Below are positions 21,147-34,229 of a DNA stretch of 64,000 bases, piece by piece. Position 1 is the first letter of the stretch; each line of letters opens with the position of its first letter. The notes under the pieces are model-generated. The model did no database searches, was not told the origin of the DNA, and saw only the letters and a program-made list of their open reading frames with translations. A program made the position numbers and the translations under genes. Location: the NCBI RefSeq assembly GCF_002575655.3, contig NC_053039.3:222103622-222167621 (forward strand), in the 5' to 3' direction. Source of the DNA: Aegilops tauschii subsp. strangulata. Its lineage: Eukaryota > Streptophyta > Magnoliopsida > Poales > Poaceae.

Positions 21147-21882
21147 GGGCTTCCAAGACCACATTGGGGGGCTCGACATTGGCAATGCAGGAGACCGCGG
21201 TAGATTATAATCTGGACCACATTGGTAAGTGCGGCCCCTGCCTTTATCATATTGGAGACGCGTTTTTGCAGCGCCTCCGCTTCGGTGGTAGAACTCCAGG
21301 TAAGGCCTTTTCTGGTCCATGAGATTAACCTCGCTGGGGGCCCGGATCTGAATTCTCCAGCGGCAGCCCAGGCCGTTTTGCGGGGCTCGGTGATATAGAA
21401 CCATTCCTTTTGCCAGACGTTAACCGTGTCAACAAACACGCCCTCCAGCCAGCCGAGTCGGGAAAGCCTGCTGACCATGGCGCCCCCACAATTTGCGTGC
21501 TGGTCGTCGACGATTTTCGGCTTAACGTTATAAACCTTGAGCCATAGGCCAAAGTGCGGCTGGACCCGAAGGAAGGCCTCCCAAATGATGATGAAGGCCG
21601 AAATATGGAGGAATGAATTCGGAGCCAATCATGGAAGTCAAGGCCGTAGTAGAACATCAACCCTCGGACGAACGGATGGAGGGGGAAACCTAGTCCCCGG
21701 ATAAAGTGGGGGACGAACATCACCCGTTCACCTGCGCGAGGCATCAACACGATCTGGCCTTCTTCTCGGGCTCGATGGCTAACGTTTGGGGAAAGGAAGC
21801 CCGCCTGCTTCAGGTCCTCGATGTCACTGCCGGTGACGCATGAGGCCCCCCCCCACTTGCCCTTCGGTCCAGATCCAACCAT
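21147..21882 (-). pseudogene. antisense ORF of a Tat-type gypsy element (PF04195-like), broken
   Basis: Minus-strand frame starting MVGSGPKGKWGG at 21882. It continues through HFIRGLGFPLHPFVRGLMFY and then, after a frameshift near 21620-21640, APNSFLHISAFIIIWEAFL, HFGLWLKVYNVKPKI and WLEGVFVDTVNVWQKEWFY. This order matches the plant family annotated as putative gypsy type transposon (Pfam PF04195, Transposase_28), known as an extra ORF in some Tat-lineage gypsy elements. The polypurine tract and LTR to the right read on the plus strand, so this ORF is antisense to the element. The reading is cut by the CACTA terminus at 21143. Its function is unknown. Confidence 0.7.
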
Positions 21883-22425
21883 TGCCGAACTTGATTTGGC
21901 GGAAAGATGGGTGGGAGTGCTCGAGCTCTGTAGATTGGGAAAGTAAAGGCAAGAAGGGGAAGAAGGCGTGCGGGGATAGCCGTGGCTGGCCCTCTTTATA
22001 AGCAGTTGTAATACCAGGAGTCCTATAAATGCGCCGCCCACCTCGCCTCTTCCCGATATACTCGTAGCATTATGCGCAAGTGGGATACTGTGACTCATTG
22101 ATCGAATTCCTTAAAAAATGGGGCACGATCTCCACCTTGAAGGGACATGTCATCAAAAGGGCGGCCTCGAGGCGCCTATCGAGTCTTCGTTTTTATGACT
22201 AGACGCGACCCTTCGCCTAAAGTTGTCAGTCAAAGATACTGTTTGCATTCGGGCGATTGGCCTTCAAGGCTAAGTAAAGCAAATAGTTTGGAGTCCAGAT
22301 ACGATTCGGTGTATGGCCGAACTAAATCAAATACCATTCGAAGAAAAAGGAACTCACTTGCAAGCCGGAGCCTGCAGTCTTGGAAGTCATGAGAAGCCGA
22401 CGTTGAAGGCTAGTTTGGGGGCTAC

Positions 22426-22877
22426 TGAGGGAGTCCTAGATTAGGGGGTCCTCGGGGTGCCGGCTCATCTCACGTGGGCCGGATAGTTGGGTTGCACAGT
22501 ATCCGGACCGAAGACCTTTTGTGCCTTGGTGTGCCCCCTAATTTAAGATAGAAGACACGGAGTTTCCTTGATGTAACCAACTACATGTAAACCCTAGCAC
22601 CCCTAGTGTCTATATAAACCAGGGGGCTTAGTCCGTAGAGGCTAGAGGAACAATCGCCATCCTACTAGTTAAGATTTAGTTCATCTGATCTCGTGGTAGA
22701 TCTACTCTGTAAACCCCTCATACACAAGCAATATAATCAAGCAGGACATAGGGTTTTGCCTCTTAGAGAGGGCCCGAACCTGGGTAAACATCGTGTCCTA
22801 CATCTACTGTTCCCCATCCATCGAAGGTCAACAGTTTGGAACCCCCTACTCGAGATCCGCCGGTTTTGAAATCGACA
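22426..22877 (+). repeat. 3' LTR of the Tat-type gypsy element
   Basis: Begins TGAGGGAGTCCTAGATTAGG directly after a polypurine-like GTTTGGGGGCTAC and ends near GAAATCGACA. It includes a TATATAAACC promoter motif near 22613 and ends with repetitive leader-like sequence. The start is firm and the end less so. The TGAGGGAGTCC start is widespread in Triticeae gypsy families, but I do not name the family. The matching 5' LTR is not in the window, so the element is truncated on its left by the CACTA element. Confidence 0.6.
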
Positions 22878-22879
22878 AC

Positions 22880-24478
22880 GACCACTCGTGCCCGTCATGG
22901 TCTACTATAGCCCAGTCGTCGCCTTGAGGATGCTCATGCTGCCACTGTCGTGCCATCGCCGCTTCCCACATCGGCTCGTGCAGCTCTCCGTGATCCTGCG
23001 TGGTGTTCTGCCATGCAAGACGAGTATGATGCTTTGCAGGCCAAGCGCACCTGGACTCTTGTGCCTTGACCTCGCGGTGTTAACATCTTCATCGACAAAT
23101 GGGTATTTTGGCATAAAATCAAACCCGATGGCTCCCTGGATCGCAATAAAGCACGTTGGGTTGTTCAATGATTCACACAACGTGCTGGCATAGATCTCGG
23201 TGAGAGTTTTAGTCCCGTTGTTAAACCTGCCGCGGTTCGCTCGGTCTTGCATCTTGCCACTTCTCGCCACTGGCCGGTACATCAGTTGGACGTATCCAAT
23301 ACTTTTCTTCATGAAGTTCTACATGACCGTGTCTACCGTGCTCAACCTATGGGGTTCATTGATGCCACCAACCCTAAGCATGTTTGCCTACTGTCCAAAT
23401 CACTTTATCGTCTCAAACAGGCTCCTCGCACTTGGTACACGCGCATCGATGATTTCCTTCAACACCTTGGGTTCACTTTGGCTCTTTCGGACACCTCACT
23501 GTTTATACTTCGTCGTGGTTCATACATGGCCTATTTGCTACTTTATGCTGATGACATTGCCCTCACCGCTTCCTCGACAGTGTTTCTTTCTCTCAACACA
23601 GAATCCAAGATGAAGGATCTTGGCCCTCTTAATTTTTTCCTTGGTGTTCTCGCTCGTCGCATGGCCTCTAGTTTCTTTTCTTTCTCAAGAGAGATATGCT
23701 GAGGAGATTCTTGATCGCGCCGCTATGTCCAATTGCAAGCCCGCCTCTACGCCTGTGGATACTAAGCCCAAGGTTTTGGCTGCCTCTGGTGAACTTGTGA
23801 TGGACGCCACTTTCTAAGCATTGTCGGTGCTCTTCAATACCTCACTTTGACATGGCCAGACATTGCCTATGCCGTCCATCGGCTTTGCTTGCATATGCAT
23901 GCTCCTTGTGATGCTCATTGGGGGATTAATAAAGCGTTTGCTTCGTTATCTTCGCGGCACTACTTCACACGAGCTTCGGATCAGAGGCAACCCCTCCATT
24001 GCCCTTGCTGCGTACTCTGACGCTGACTGGGCCGGCTGCCCTGACACTCGTCGCTCTACATCGGGTTATTGCATCTACCTCGGGGACTATTTGATGTCTT
24101 GGTATTCCAAACGCCAACCTACCGTTTCCCCCTTTGAGTGCTGAGGCCGAATACCGTGCAGTGGCCAATGCCATGGCTGAATGTTGTTGGCTTCGACAAC
24201 TGCTTGGCGAGCTTCATTGTGTTGTTGATAAGGCCTCCGTGGTGTTTTGTGAAAACGTCTCCGCAGTTTACCTCTCAGCCAACCCCGCTGCACAAAGCAT
24301 ATTGAATTGGACATTCATTTTGTACGCGAGAAGGTAGCCTTGGGACACTTTCACGTTGTCCATGTTTCGACCGCTCATCAACTTACGAACATGATGACCA
24401 AAGGGCTTCTGACAAATTCATTCAAAGCGTTTCGATCGAGTCTTGGAATCACCTCGGATTACGCTTTGACCGCGGGGG
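22880..24478 (+). pseudogene. broken copia pol (reverse transcriptase and RNase H)
   Basis: A succession of plus-strand frames matches the 3' part of a Ty1/copia polyprotein: RT start (MQDEYDALQAKRTW), HQLDVSNTFLHEVLHDRVY, LYRLKQAPRTWYTRIDDF, and the catalytic motif in LLLYADDIALTASS at about 23540-23580. RNase H follows (AYSDADWAGCPDTRRSTSGY near 24010, then SAEAEYRAVANAMAE near 24135). At least four frameshifts or stops break it (for example after TWTLV, and near 23620, 23815 and 24130). The 5' half (gag, protease, integrase) is missing because the Tat element sits at its left edge. It is a decayed copia element. Confidence 0.85.
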
Positions 24479-24686
24479 TGTAAGAATACGTAGCATGTAT
24501 TAGGGATATTCTTAATCTAATCTTTTCCCTTCCTATCTAAACCTCCACATCTATCCTTTCCTTTTCAACTAGGATTAGATCTTGGAGGACAAGCATAGGC
24601 TAGTTTTGTAGGTGTGCAGATATGTGCCCTTTTGGCCTTAATGCATGCGATTAATATTCTCCTAAATCTGCTCCTAAACCACTACA
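24479..24686 (+). repeat. putative 3' LTR of the broken copia element
   Basis: Starts TGTAAGAATACG directly after the purine tract CCGCGGGGG that follows the RNase H end, and closes with CACTACA, giving TGTA...TACA ends. With no partner LTR available the boundary is provisional. Confidence 0.45.
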
Positions 24687-24816
24687 ATTATCACTTATGT
24701 TACTCCGAGTGTGGATAGTGTGGGTGATCGAACAGCGGCAGGCTAACAGGTGGGACCGCCAGCCCTAACGACCTGCTACCTGCTTGTGTACCCGGTAGAG
24801 TTACGGCCATAAAATC
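24687..24816. other. distal promoter region cut off from the FAM135-type gene
   Basis: This 130 bp lies immediately left of the copia insertion. Before the insertion it was continuous with 37488 onward (shared TSD AAATC), so it is the former upstream region of the gene starting at 37999, now displaced by 12.7 kb. Confidence 0.6.
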
Positions 24817-25106
24817 TGTTGGGAAACCGGCCCACCACGAGGGTGGCGGCGGCTAGCGCACGAAGCGCTCGGGATAGCCCCTCCCGGTTCCACACTTTAT
24901 GTTAAGTGGATACTTATCTCTTGACCTTGTACCCCTATATAAAGAGACGAGGAGCAATCATTGTAACCCTTGATCATTGATTAATAAAGCTGGTCTCCTC
25001 CATACTTCTTTGTGTCATCTACTTTCGCGTGTTCGACTACTTCGACTACGATGCTCGCTCTCGCTCCGCAACCTCGGACCGGACTCGCCGGCGGAGTTGC
25101 GGAACA
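24817..25106 (+). repeat. copia 5' LTR
   Basis: 290 bp with a CCTATATAAAGAG promoter motif near 24937 and an AATAAAGC polyadenylation-like motif near 24982. Confidence 0.93.
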
Positions 25107-25696
25107 CGTTATCAGCACGCTTCGCTCCATCAACTCTCCGTCAAGCCTGCATCACACAGGCTTTCGTCGATCCCGCGGAGGTATAAGATCCGATCTCCAC
25201 TTTTGCAAAAAAATGGATTCCTCTCGCTACTGCGATTCCGTTTTTGCGATTAGTTTATTTTTTTGGATAAATTTACCTATGGTGTGGATTTCTCTCCCGA
25301 GAACTGGCTGATGAATACGTCGCCGACCAATGTCGATGTTCTTGGATCACGAGAGACTTGTTGACTAGACTATACGGGAGTCGGTACAGAACATGATCCA
25401 GATGGTTACGGTACCGCCGCAACGCACTTGTTGTGCCATGCGCCGTCGATGTTCCCGATGAACACGACGAAGACTAGGAATCCCGAGGCATGCCCGTGAT
25501 CTGGCAGCGACCCCGCTGGTCGCCGGCGCCGCGTCCTGCTGACGCTGCGCTCGCGTGCCTTGCCGTTTGCCATCGCCGCGCTCACGTGCCCGCTGCACGC
25601 GCAACCGCCGTCCACGCGTAGGCCTGCTGGCCACGCCACCGACGCAAGCCGCGGGCCGTAGCTGCAGCCGCCGCGAGCCATGGCCGCCGCCGCTGC

Positions 25697-25885
25697 GAGA
25701 GCACGCACCGGCCAGCCCCGGTCGCGCCCTGTGTGCCCGCGTGCGTGGTCGCCGCCGCCGTGAGAGCATGCACCAACCAGCCCCGGCCGCGCCCTGCGTG
25801 CCTACGTGCGTGGTCGCCGCCGCCGCAAGCGCGCGTTGGCCTGCCCTGGCCGCGCTGTGCGTGCACGCCGCCGCCGCCGCTCGGG
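25697..25885. repeat. 65 bp GC-rich tandem repeat in the copia leader
   Basis: Three copies beginning near 25697, 25762 and 25827, each with a CA(G)CCCCGG(C/T)CGCGCCCTG-like core and a GTGCGTGGTCGCCGCCGCCG end; the third is more diverged. It lies in the untranslated leader between the 5' LTR and gag. Open frames on both strands here are compositional. Confidence 0.7.
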
Positions 25886-26447
25886 CGCTAGGGAAACCCT
25901 AGCGACCCCCTGAGCAGGCCGGCCCAGCGGGCTGCCGTGGACCGGGCCGTTTTCTCTACTCCATAAAAAAACAAAGAGAGAGAGGGAAGACCTATGCTGT
26001 CTCAACGGGCCGACGACCCATTTTCGGCCTGCACCGAACTGGACTGAGCCGGTGAGCTCGCGCGCCTGGTCCTTTGCATTTTAGCCCCTGCAGTTTCTGT
26101 TTTTTTACGCGCATTATATTCCTGCTGTAATACTTCGCGTAAAAGCCCCTGGAACTGTCTGTTTTCGCTGAAAATGCGTATTTTGGCTTTAAAATGTCTC
26201 GGGAATTCAATTTTTGGGCTATTTTTCACGTACAAAATGCGCTTAACATGCTATATCTTGTAAACATGTTTTTATTGTATGATTTTACTATTGTAGATTA
26301 ATTGTTTTGCACTCTTAATCATTAAGTAAGTCATACAAGAACGTGTTTTAAATAATGGAACATCATTTTTATTGAATAAGTTTATCAACATCGCATTTGT
26401 GCAAAAGATTACCTGCTGTAATCTCATGATTTTTGCATAAATTGCAG

Positions 26448-27420
26448 ATGGCCGAAATTGTCAACAAGGAGTTTGCTGAGTTAGCCCAGACGGGGATGAA
26501 CTACCTGTCATGGGCCTCGAACTGTGAGATCTTTCTCCAGGGCAAAACCCTCCTGAGGGCGATCGGTAAGGGGACCCAGCTGGCCCCCACTGATCCCAAG
26601 TTCGACACTGAGAATGCGCAGGCTTTGCATTTTCTCCGTCATCACCTGTCACCTACTCTGAAAGACGAGTATATGGCTGAGCGGAGTGCTTCTGGCCTTT
26701 GGACCGCTCTTAAGCAGCGGTTTGAGCGGCTGAAGTACACTGTTAAGCCACGTGCAGAGGCAGAGTGGATCCGCCTAAGGTTTGCGGACTTCAAGACGGT
26801 TGGGGAGTACAATTCGGCTCTGCACCGGATTTGTACGACTCTTCAGATGTGTGGTACTGAGATTACCGACACTCAGAAGATTGAGAAAACCCTATCCACT
26901 TTCCACGCTGACGCGGTCCTGTCCGCACGGAACTACCGCCAGGGCAACTACGCGAGGTATTCATAGTTGATTGACGTCCTCCAGGTGGCAGAGGCGCAGG
27001 ACGAGGTTCTGAAAAAGAACTTTGTCGCGCAACCACTTGGGGGGAGTTCTCGCCAGGAGGTGAATGCTCTCAAAGTCCGCAAGCCTCAACAGAAGAAGAG
27101 GGGCCGCAAGGGCAAGAAGAAGGGCCCTCACCCCCCCCCGCCCCGGCTAAGCAGCAAAAGCCGGGCAAGGGGGGGCAGAGGCCTCAGGACTGCTTCCGGT
27201 GTGGCTCGATGGAGCATTTCTCCCGCCAGTGTTGCGCGCCACAGGAGGTCGTTGCTGCATACAAGGCTCGCAAGGTGCGTGAGACGCACCTCGCCTTGGT
27301 TCAGGAGGGAGCACCACCGTGCCCATGGAGGCACCCATGATGATCTCTACGCCCCCTGCTACGCCCATCACGGCGACCCCCGTGGTGCCCATCGCGGCGG
27401 CTTTGGCGGTCTCTAGTGAT
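26448..27420 (+). pseudogene. copia gag, disrupted
   Basis: Starts MAEIVNKEFAELAQTG and contains the copia-type gag region (NYLSWASNCEIFL, LRHHLSPTLKDEYM, EYNSALHRICTTLQMCG). An in-frame TAG at 26964-26966 interrupts it after NYARYS, with the same frame continuing as LIDVLQVAEAQDEV. A frameshift in the C-rich tract near 27130-27140 follows. The zinc knuckle CFRCGSMEHFSRQC is at 27191-27232 in the shifted frame. Gag packages the element RNA. The product would be truncated here. Confidence 0.85.
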
Positions 27421-27822
27421 GCCAACGTTGCCATGGAGGTTGACCACGTGGTCGCCTTGGCGGTGCCGTAACTAGATGTTGATGCTGCCTCCAAGATGAT
27501 TTCTAAGGAGGATCAGCTCACTAGTATGGAGATTGCGGCTGAGGTCAATGGCTTCTTTACCGAGTCTACTTAGCATACCTCTTTGGTTATCATGATTCCA
27601 TGATTTGATACAATAAATTCGAATAAATTCGATATGGTTGTAAGCTCTATGAGAGCATAAACTTATTCTTTACTTTGGCGATTGGATGACATTTATTCAT
27701 TTATTCCATTATTTATACATGATAGTATGTTATGTTCTGGAATGTGTGCATTTATTATTAATGTAGCGTCTTCCTCATTACATTAATTGTATGTCATATT
27801 TTAGAACGCGTGTGGCGCCCGA

Positions 27823-30735
27823 ATGGAGGAAACGTGCCTTGCCGATAGCGCAACTACACATACCATTTTACGAGAAACTAAGTACTTTGAGTCTATTAAA
27901 AAATCTCCGGGAAGTATTATGACAATCGCCGGCTGCGGTTCGCACATAGTTGGCTCCGGACAAGCCACTATTATACTTCCTATGGGAACAACTTTGATCA
28001 TTAATGATGCGTTGTTGTACCCGGAGTCGACTCGTACTCTTTTCAGCTTTAGAGACATCCGCGCCAATGGTTTTCATGCTGAGACCGATGATGAGAACAG
28101 CAAGGAGTGCCTACTTATCACAAAGCGGGATGCAAATGTTAAACATGTTATCGAAAGGCTTCCTTCGTTCGACACAGGGCTATACTACACTAAAATAGTA
28201 GCACCGCCCGTGTACACTACCCTCAAGACCGTTTTTAGAAGCTCTGAACTCTTCTTCCTCTGGCACGATAGGTTAGGCCACCCCGGACTTAGGATGATGA
28301 GAAATATAATAAACAACTCGCATGGTCATAATGTTAACGTGAAGAACTTCCCGAATCCCAATGATTTCGTGTGCTCCGCATGCGCTAAGGGGAAGTTGGT
28401 CATTAGGCCATCGCCCCTCAAGGTGAGGGATGAAATCCCCGCGTTCTTCGAGCGTATCCAAGGGGACATATGCGGTCCAATTCAGCCCCTCACGGGGCCG
28501 TTTCGGTACTTCATGGTGCGCATTGATGCTTCCTCTAAATGGTCCAATGTTTGCCTGCTGTCAACACGGGACCATGCCTTTGCAAAGCTGATCTCTCAGA
28601 TCATACAAATGAGGAATAATTTCCCTGATTATCGTATAAAGTCTATTCAAATGGACAACACCGGAGAATTTACTTCAAAGGCGTTCGATGATTATTGCGT
28701 GGCAATGGGAATCAAAGTTGAGCACTCAGTACCGCATGTTCATACACAAAATGGACTTGCCGAGGCATTGATTAAAAGAATTAAATTCATTGCCCGACCG
28801 CTCCTTCAGGGTTGTAGTTTACCAACTACATGTTGGGGCCACGCAGTGTTACACGCGGCCAATCTCATCAACTTTCGACCGTCGGCCTACAACATTCACT
28901 CTCCTGTTCAGCTTGCGCAAGGGTCGGCACCGAAAATTTCCCACCTTCGTAGGTTCGGTTGCCAGGTATATGTACCTATACCACCACCTCAGCGATCAGC
29001 GATGGGCCCGCTCCGTAAGTCGGGGATATACGTTGGTTATGAGACTGTGTCCATAATCAGGTATGTGGACCCCATGACAAGTGACTGTCACACGGCTCGT
29101 TTTGCTGATTGCATTTTTTACGAGGATTTTTTCCCGACTTTAGGGGGAGAGAATCAACCCCTTGATGCTAAAAGTCGAGAAATCATGTGGCAAGCCACGG
29201 GAATCCACGCTCATGACCCGTGCACTGCTGAGACTGAGAGAGAAGTCCAAAAGATAATAGATTTGCAGTCATTAGCAAATCAACTGCCTGACCACTTTAG
29301 TGACTTAAAGACTGTGACAAAATTGCATGTGCACGCACGCAATGCACCGGAAAGGGTTGAAATACCGAAGAAAAATGATGGTGGACCCGCTCCCGTCCAA
29401 AGGCCTAAAAGGACGAGAGATCCGGCTTCTCAAATCCCAAGTACTCGGGGACACCCGACGAAAAAGGATAAGAGAGATTTATTACAGCCTGTCGCCAAAG
29501 TACCCCAAAGTGAAACGGGGAGCCAGTCGAGACCTGGCACAAGTACGGAAAATTCAGTGCACGAAATTCTGGACTTAAACTTTCCCATAGGGGAAACACC
29601 CAGCGGAGATGTGTGTGCACACGTCGGCGCGGGAAATCTAAAGGACCTTGCTCCCATAATGGGAAATTTGGTAGAGCAAGTGTTAGCGCCGGATGCGCTC
29701 CATGATGAAATGGCCATAAATTATATTTATACGGGGGAGTCCCTGAACCGAGCAACGGTTATTGTCGACATTAACTTTGCTACAAAAATTGCCTCAATCA
29801 TAGATCTTGACCCTGAGCCTAACACGCTCGCTGATTGCAAGAAAAGGTCGGATTGGAAAGATTGGCAGCAGGCAATTACTGCCGAATTATTATCTCTCAA
29901 CAAAAGGAAGGTGTTCGGACCGGTTTATCGAACTCCTCCCCACATTCGGCCTGTTGGCCATAGGTGGGTTTTTGTTCGAAAGAGAGATGAAAATAATAAG
30001 GTAGTACGGTACAAAGCAAGGCTCGTCGCTCAAGGGTTCACTCAACGACCAGGTGTCGATTTTGAGGAGACTTATTCCCCGGTCATGGATGGAGTTACCT
30101 TTAGATACTTGATCTCGATGGTAGTAAACATGGGCTTGAAAATGAAACTAATGGATGTTGTCACTGCTTACCTGTATGGTAACTTGGATTCGAACATATA
30201 CATGAAGGTTCCTGAAGGTATCCCTGTTCCGAACCATGATAGAGCAAACAGGAGTCTATATAGTGTTCAGCTTCAAAAGGCACTATACGGACTCAGACAG
30301 TCTGGTAGAATGTGGTATAATCGCCTAAGCGATTTCCTTCATCAGAAGGGCTACACGAGCAGTAAAGATTGCCCATGTGTTTTTATACGGCGATTCCAAG
30401 ATGGATTCTGTATAATCTCGGTGTACGTGGATGATTTAAACATAATCGGTACGCCTAAGGATATTGAGGAAGCGAGTTCCTACCTGATGTCGGAATTCGA
30501 GATGAAGGATTTGGGTAAAACCAAGTTCTGTCTAGGTCTGCAACTTGAACATTCCCCTGATGGGATTCTAGTGCACCAGCCGGCCTACACCCAGAAGGTG
30601 TTGGAGAGATTTGGATTTGATAAGGCATATCCTTCTAAGACCCCGATGGTCGGAAGATCTTTACAGCCAGACAAGGACCCGTTCAGGCCAAAGGAAGAGG
30701 GGGAGGAAACTCTGGGACCAGAGGTTCCTTACTGA
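27823..30735 (+). pseudogene. copia pol: protease, integrase, reverse transcriptase
   Basis: An open frame of 970 codons. Near its start is the aspartic protease motif (LADSATTHTI, residues 6-15). The integrase has a zinc-binding region (LWHDRLGHPGLRM to CSACAKGK) and a catalytic core with GDICGP, QMDNTGEF and an E in NGLAEALIKR. RT has WVFVRKRDENNKVVRYKARL and the catalytic VYVDDLNIIG near residues 868-877. At about 30733 a one-base loss shifts the frame at the start of RNase H, which continues in the next frame (VVGALIYLANCTRPDIAFAV) until the nested element at 30956. The long uninterrupted frame is surprising given the LTR divergence, but the ends and gag are broken, so the element is not autonomous. 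Confidence 0.9.
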
Positions 30736-30955
30736 GTGTAGTTGGAGCACTCATTTACCTCGCAAATTGTACACGGCCAGACATTGCGTTCGCCGTCAGT
30801 TTTCTTGCTCGGTACAGTTCTAAACCTACCAAGAGGCATTGGAAAGGTGTCAAGGACGTCTTCCATTACCTGCAAGGGACCAAAGATCTTGGCCTGTTTT
30901 ATAAAAGAAATCAAGACCTATCTATTATAGGCTATGCCGATGCTGGGTACCTATC

Positions 30956-31937
30956 TGATGAGGACATGACTACCTTGGATACGACCAAAAATATTGCATA
31001 CATGCATATTTATCAGGTGATTTCTAGTGCAAACTATTCAATAATCTATTTATGTTATCCAGAACAAAAATACTTCACACACTTTTGTGTTTTGTCTAAT
31101 TGCAGGTGTATGGGACATTTGTACAATCCACATATGAAGATAGGGGAAAATGAGAAGTTTAGGTTCTGTTCAAAAAGACCTCTCACGTCACTTTTGGGCC
31201 AAGAGAAGATAGAGTCCAAGTCTCTCACGTTCTGGATTCAGATTCGGACTGCACAGACATACCTGACTCAAAACGCCAACAACTTTTTCATACGGACTCC
31301 GAATTGGGTGATTCTTTTTTTGTTGGAAAGTAGATTTCGTCCTCTTTCCAACCCAATTGGATTCACCTTTAAATTCGTCCGGAGCGTTGAGATATGGACG
31401 AAACAATCTGACGCTTCAGCAGAATCCGAGTCAAACAACAAGTCCAAAGGTGTTGCATCACATCCACTTGGGCCCATGAGCCTTGTACGACCTAGGGTTG
31501 GTTTTAGGCTGCCTTGGGACGTCCTCCCACCTCCTTGGCCGCCACCCCTTGCTCCTATATAAGTAGATCCATCTAGTAGCTTTTTTCTTGGGATTTGTTT
31601 AGTTAAAAGTTAGCCATTGCAACTTCGTGTACTTCATTTGTGTCCAACGACCAGACCAAGACCGCTTCCGGATCCCCACCTTTATCAATACTTCATCTAT
31701 ATTCGCAATATTCAGATTGCTTTATCATATTCTTACTTGTTCTTCGATTGCTTGCAGGAATAGACCTTCGTGGTCAGGTTGATCGTGCTCCAGCGTGGTC
31801 AATAACCTCTCGGAGTTGGTTTAGCGATTGCTAAGGCGCGACGTCCTCGCACGTTTGTAGTCGGATCGTCAAAGTCGACTTCCTCCAAAACGATAGCCAC
31901 CATCTCATCGAAAGACGGGGCACCCTCGCCTCTATCA
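30956..31937 (+). repeat. 5' LTR of the nested gag-only element
   Basis: 982 bp. Short ORFs in it (for example 198 codons at 30966) recur in the other LTR, but they show no protein motif. Confidence 0.93.
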
Positions 31938-32126
31938 AGTGGTACCAGTTTTCAGGTTGCTCGGTGAGAATTTCCAGTTTCCCCTATATTAGATTTATTT
32001 TCTTACCTATTGTCTAAGAAAAAGCCACAAAAAAGTTAGATCTATTCATCCTTTTGTCCAAGCCAGTCTGAGTCTTTGCAATTTTCTTTTCATTGTTTGC
32101 ATTACTGAATTTTCGGATGCATCGTC

Positions 32127-33718
32127 GTGTCGAGTTGCTGGTCTTAGTGTCTAGTTCATTTAGAGTTTCGCGTTCTGTTCACATTAGTCACGTCGCAGCT
32201 GCATCGTTATCCCTTCCGCTGTCCACCACACCATCCATCAATTTCCACCACGTGCTACCCATAGTTCATTGTCACAATCATAGTTGAGGTCCTTCACATC
32301 TTCGCTTGATCCAATCTGCATCTTATCTAGTTTGTCTTTGAAAGAGGGAGAGAGAAAAAAAAGATAGAGAAAAAAAAGAGAAAAAAAGTCAGAGAAAAAA
32401 AAGAGAAAGAAAATGAAAAAAAGTGTGAGGAAAAAAATAAGAGAGAAGAAAAAAAACAAAATTCGGATCTATCTAGACTCAATCTCGTAGTTGAATTCGG
32501 ATTGGAATCTGTTTTGTGCACTGTTCAGTAAAACAGGCATAACTTCCTCATACGAAGTCTGTTTTGGCTCCGCGAGTACTCAAATGAAAGCTAGCGACGA
32601 GCCGCATCTAAATAGTTGCAGAGGCTAGTTCAATATTTGACACCTCAAAATCGTCTTCTAAATAGGTCTTTTTGCCCTCCGAAGTTCGCGGACACAGCTT
32701 ATTCCAGTTTTTCAGGCCAGTTTTAGAATTTTTGACTCCTCATATCAATTCGGAATTGAGTGATTCTTTTTGCATTGGAAAGCTTGAGTTAGTAGCATTC
32801 TTTGAAAAAAGTTATCAGAAAATTGGCTCAAACTTTTCAAGAGGAAAGTTGGAGAGAGAGTTGTTGTATATCCTGCTTGGCAGTTGTTTTTCATCATTAT
32901 CTTTACTGCCGTTGTGATCTTAGTGTCGAGTTGCTGGTCTTAGTGTCTAGTTCATTTAGAGTTTCGCGTTCTGTTCACATTAGTCACGTCGCAGCTGCAT
33001 CGTTATCCCTTCCGCTGTCCACCACACCATCCATCAATTTCCACCACGTGCTACCCATAGTTCATTGTCACAATCATAGTTGAGGTCCTTCACATCTTCG
33101 CTTGATCCAATCTGCATCTTATCTAGTTTGTCTTTGAAAGAGGGAGAGAGAAAAAAAAGACAGAGAAAAAAAAGAGAAAAAAAGTCAGAGAAAAAAGAGA
33201 GAAAGAAAATGAAAAAAAGTGTGAGGAAAAAAATAAGAGAGAAGAAAAAAAATTCGGATCTATCTAGACTCAATCTCGTAGTTGAATTCGGATTGGAATC
33301 TGTTTTGTGCACTGTTCAGTAAAACAGGCATAACTTCCTCATACGAAGTCCGTTTTGGCTCCGCGAGTACTCAAATGAAAGCTAGCGACGAGCCGCATCT
33401 AAATAGTTGCAGAGGCTAGTTCAATATTTGACACCTCAAAATCGTCTTCTAAATAGGTCTTTTTGCCCTCCGAAGTTCGCGGACACAGCTTATTCCAGTT
33501 TTTCAGGCCAGTTTTAGAATTCTTTGACTCCTCATATCAATTCGGAATTGAGTGATTCTTTTTGCATTGAAAAGCTTGAGTTAGTACCATTCTTTGAAAA
33601 AAGTTATCAGAAAATTGGCTCAAACTTTTCAAGAGGAAAGTTGGAGAGAGAGTTGTTGTATATCCTGCTTGGCAGTTGTTTTTCATCATTATCTTTACTG
33701 CCGTTGTGATCTTCATTT
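32127..33718. repeat. 796 bp tandem duplication in the leader of the gag-only element
   Basis: The segment starting GTGTCGAGTTGCTGGTCTTA is present at 32127-32922 and again at 32923 to about 33718, with only a few differences. Each copy contains a purine tract of GAGAGAAAAAAAAG type roughly 120 bases long, which creates artificial phenylalanine- and serine-rich antisense ORFs. The duplication lies between the primer binding site and gag, so it probably arose in this element or its parent. Confidence 0.93.
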
Positions 33719-34229
33719 ATATCTTGCTGTCCCGAGCTACTTAGTATCCTTCATTGATGCTAGTTGTGGTACGCCGTGACCTCATTAGTGTTCTAGGCTC
33801 GCGTCTCTAGTCCGGTCTAGCCTAGGACCAGCACAGTACCGTCGTTGAGCGTTTATTCAATATTGCATCTTTGAATTGATTATTGCTAATCTTTTGCTAC
33901 CATATATAGCCAACCCAGCTCCACATATTTCTACACCGTGTATACGTACGTTCCCCTGGCAATCGCTTTACACAATCTTCGGAGTTATTTGACACCGCCG
34001 GTTGCCTGTCACCACCTGCCGCATGGTAAGAACTTGTAAGATATTGATATTTTGCTTTACTATGAGCACTTTACAACCACATCCTAGTAGTTCATAGGAA
34101 CATTATTCTCGAATTTTGTTTCTTGTTTCTACTAATCATGACAGGTTCCGGAGATAGAAGTTCTTGGACGACGGACACATCATCACCATCACGAGAGTTG
34201 GGACAACACACACAAGCACATGGTCAGGT

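Noticed and set aside
25365..25902. Arginine- and alanine-rich ORFs on both strands
   Set aside because: They fall in the 65 bp GC-rich tandem repeat of the copia leader.
32238..33312. Antisense ORFs rich in Phe and Ser that look like membrane proteins
   Set aside because: They translate the complementary strand of a GAGAAAAAAAG-type purine tract that is present twice through a tandem duplication; no gene features.
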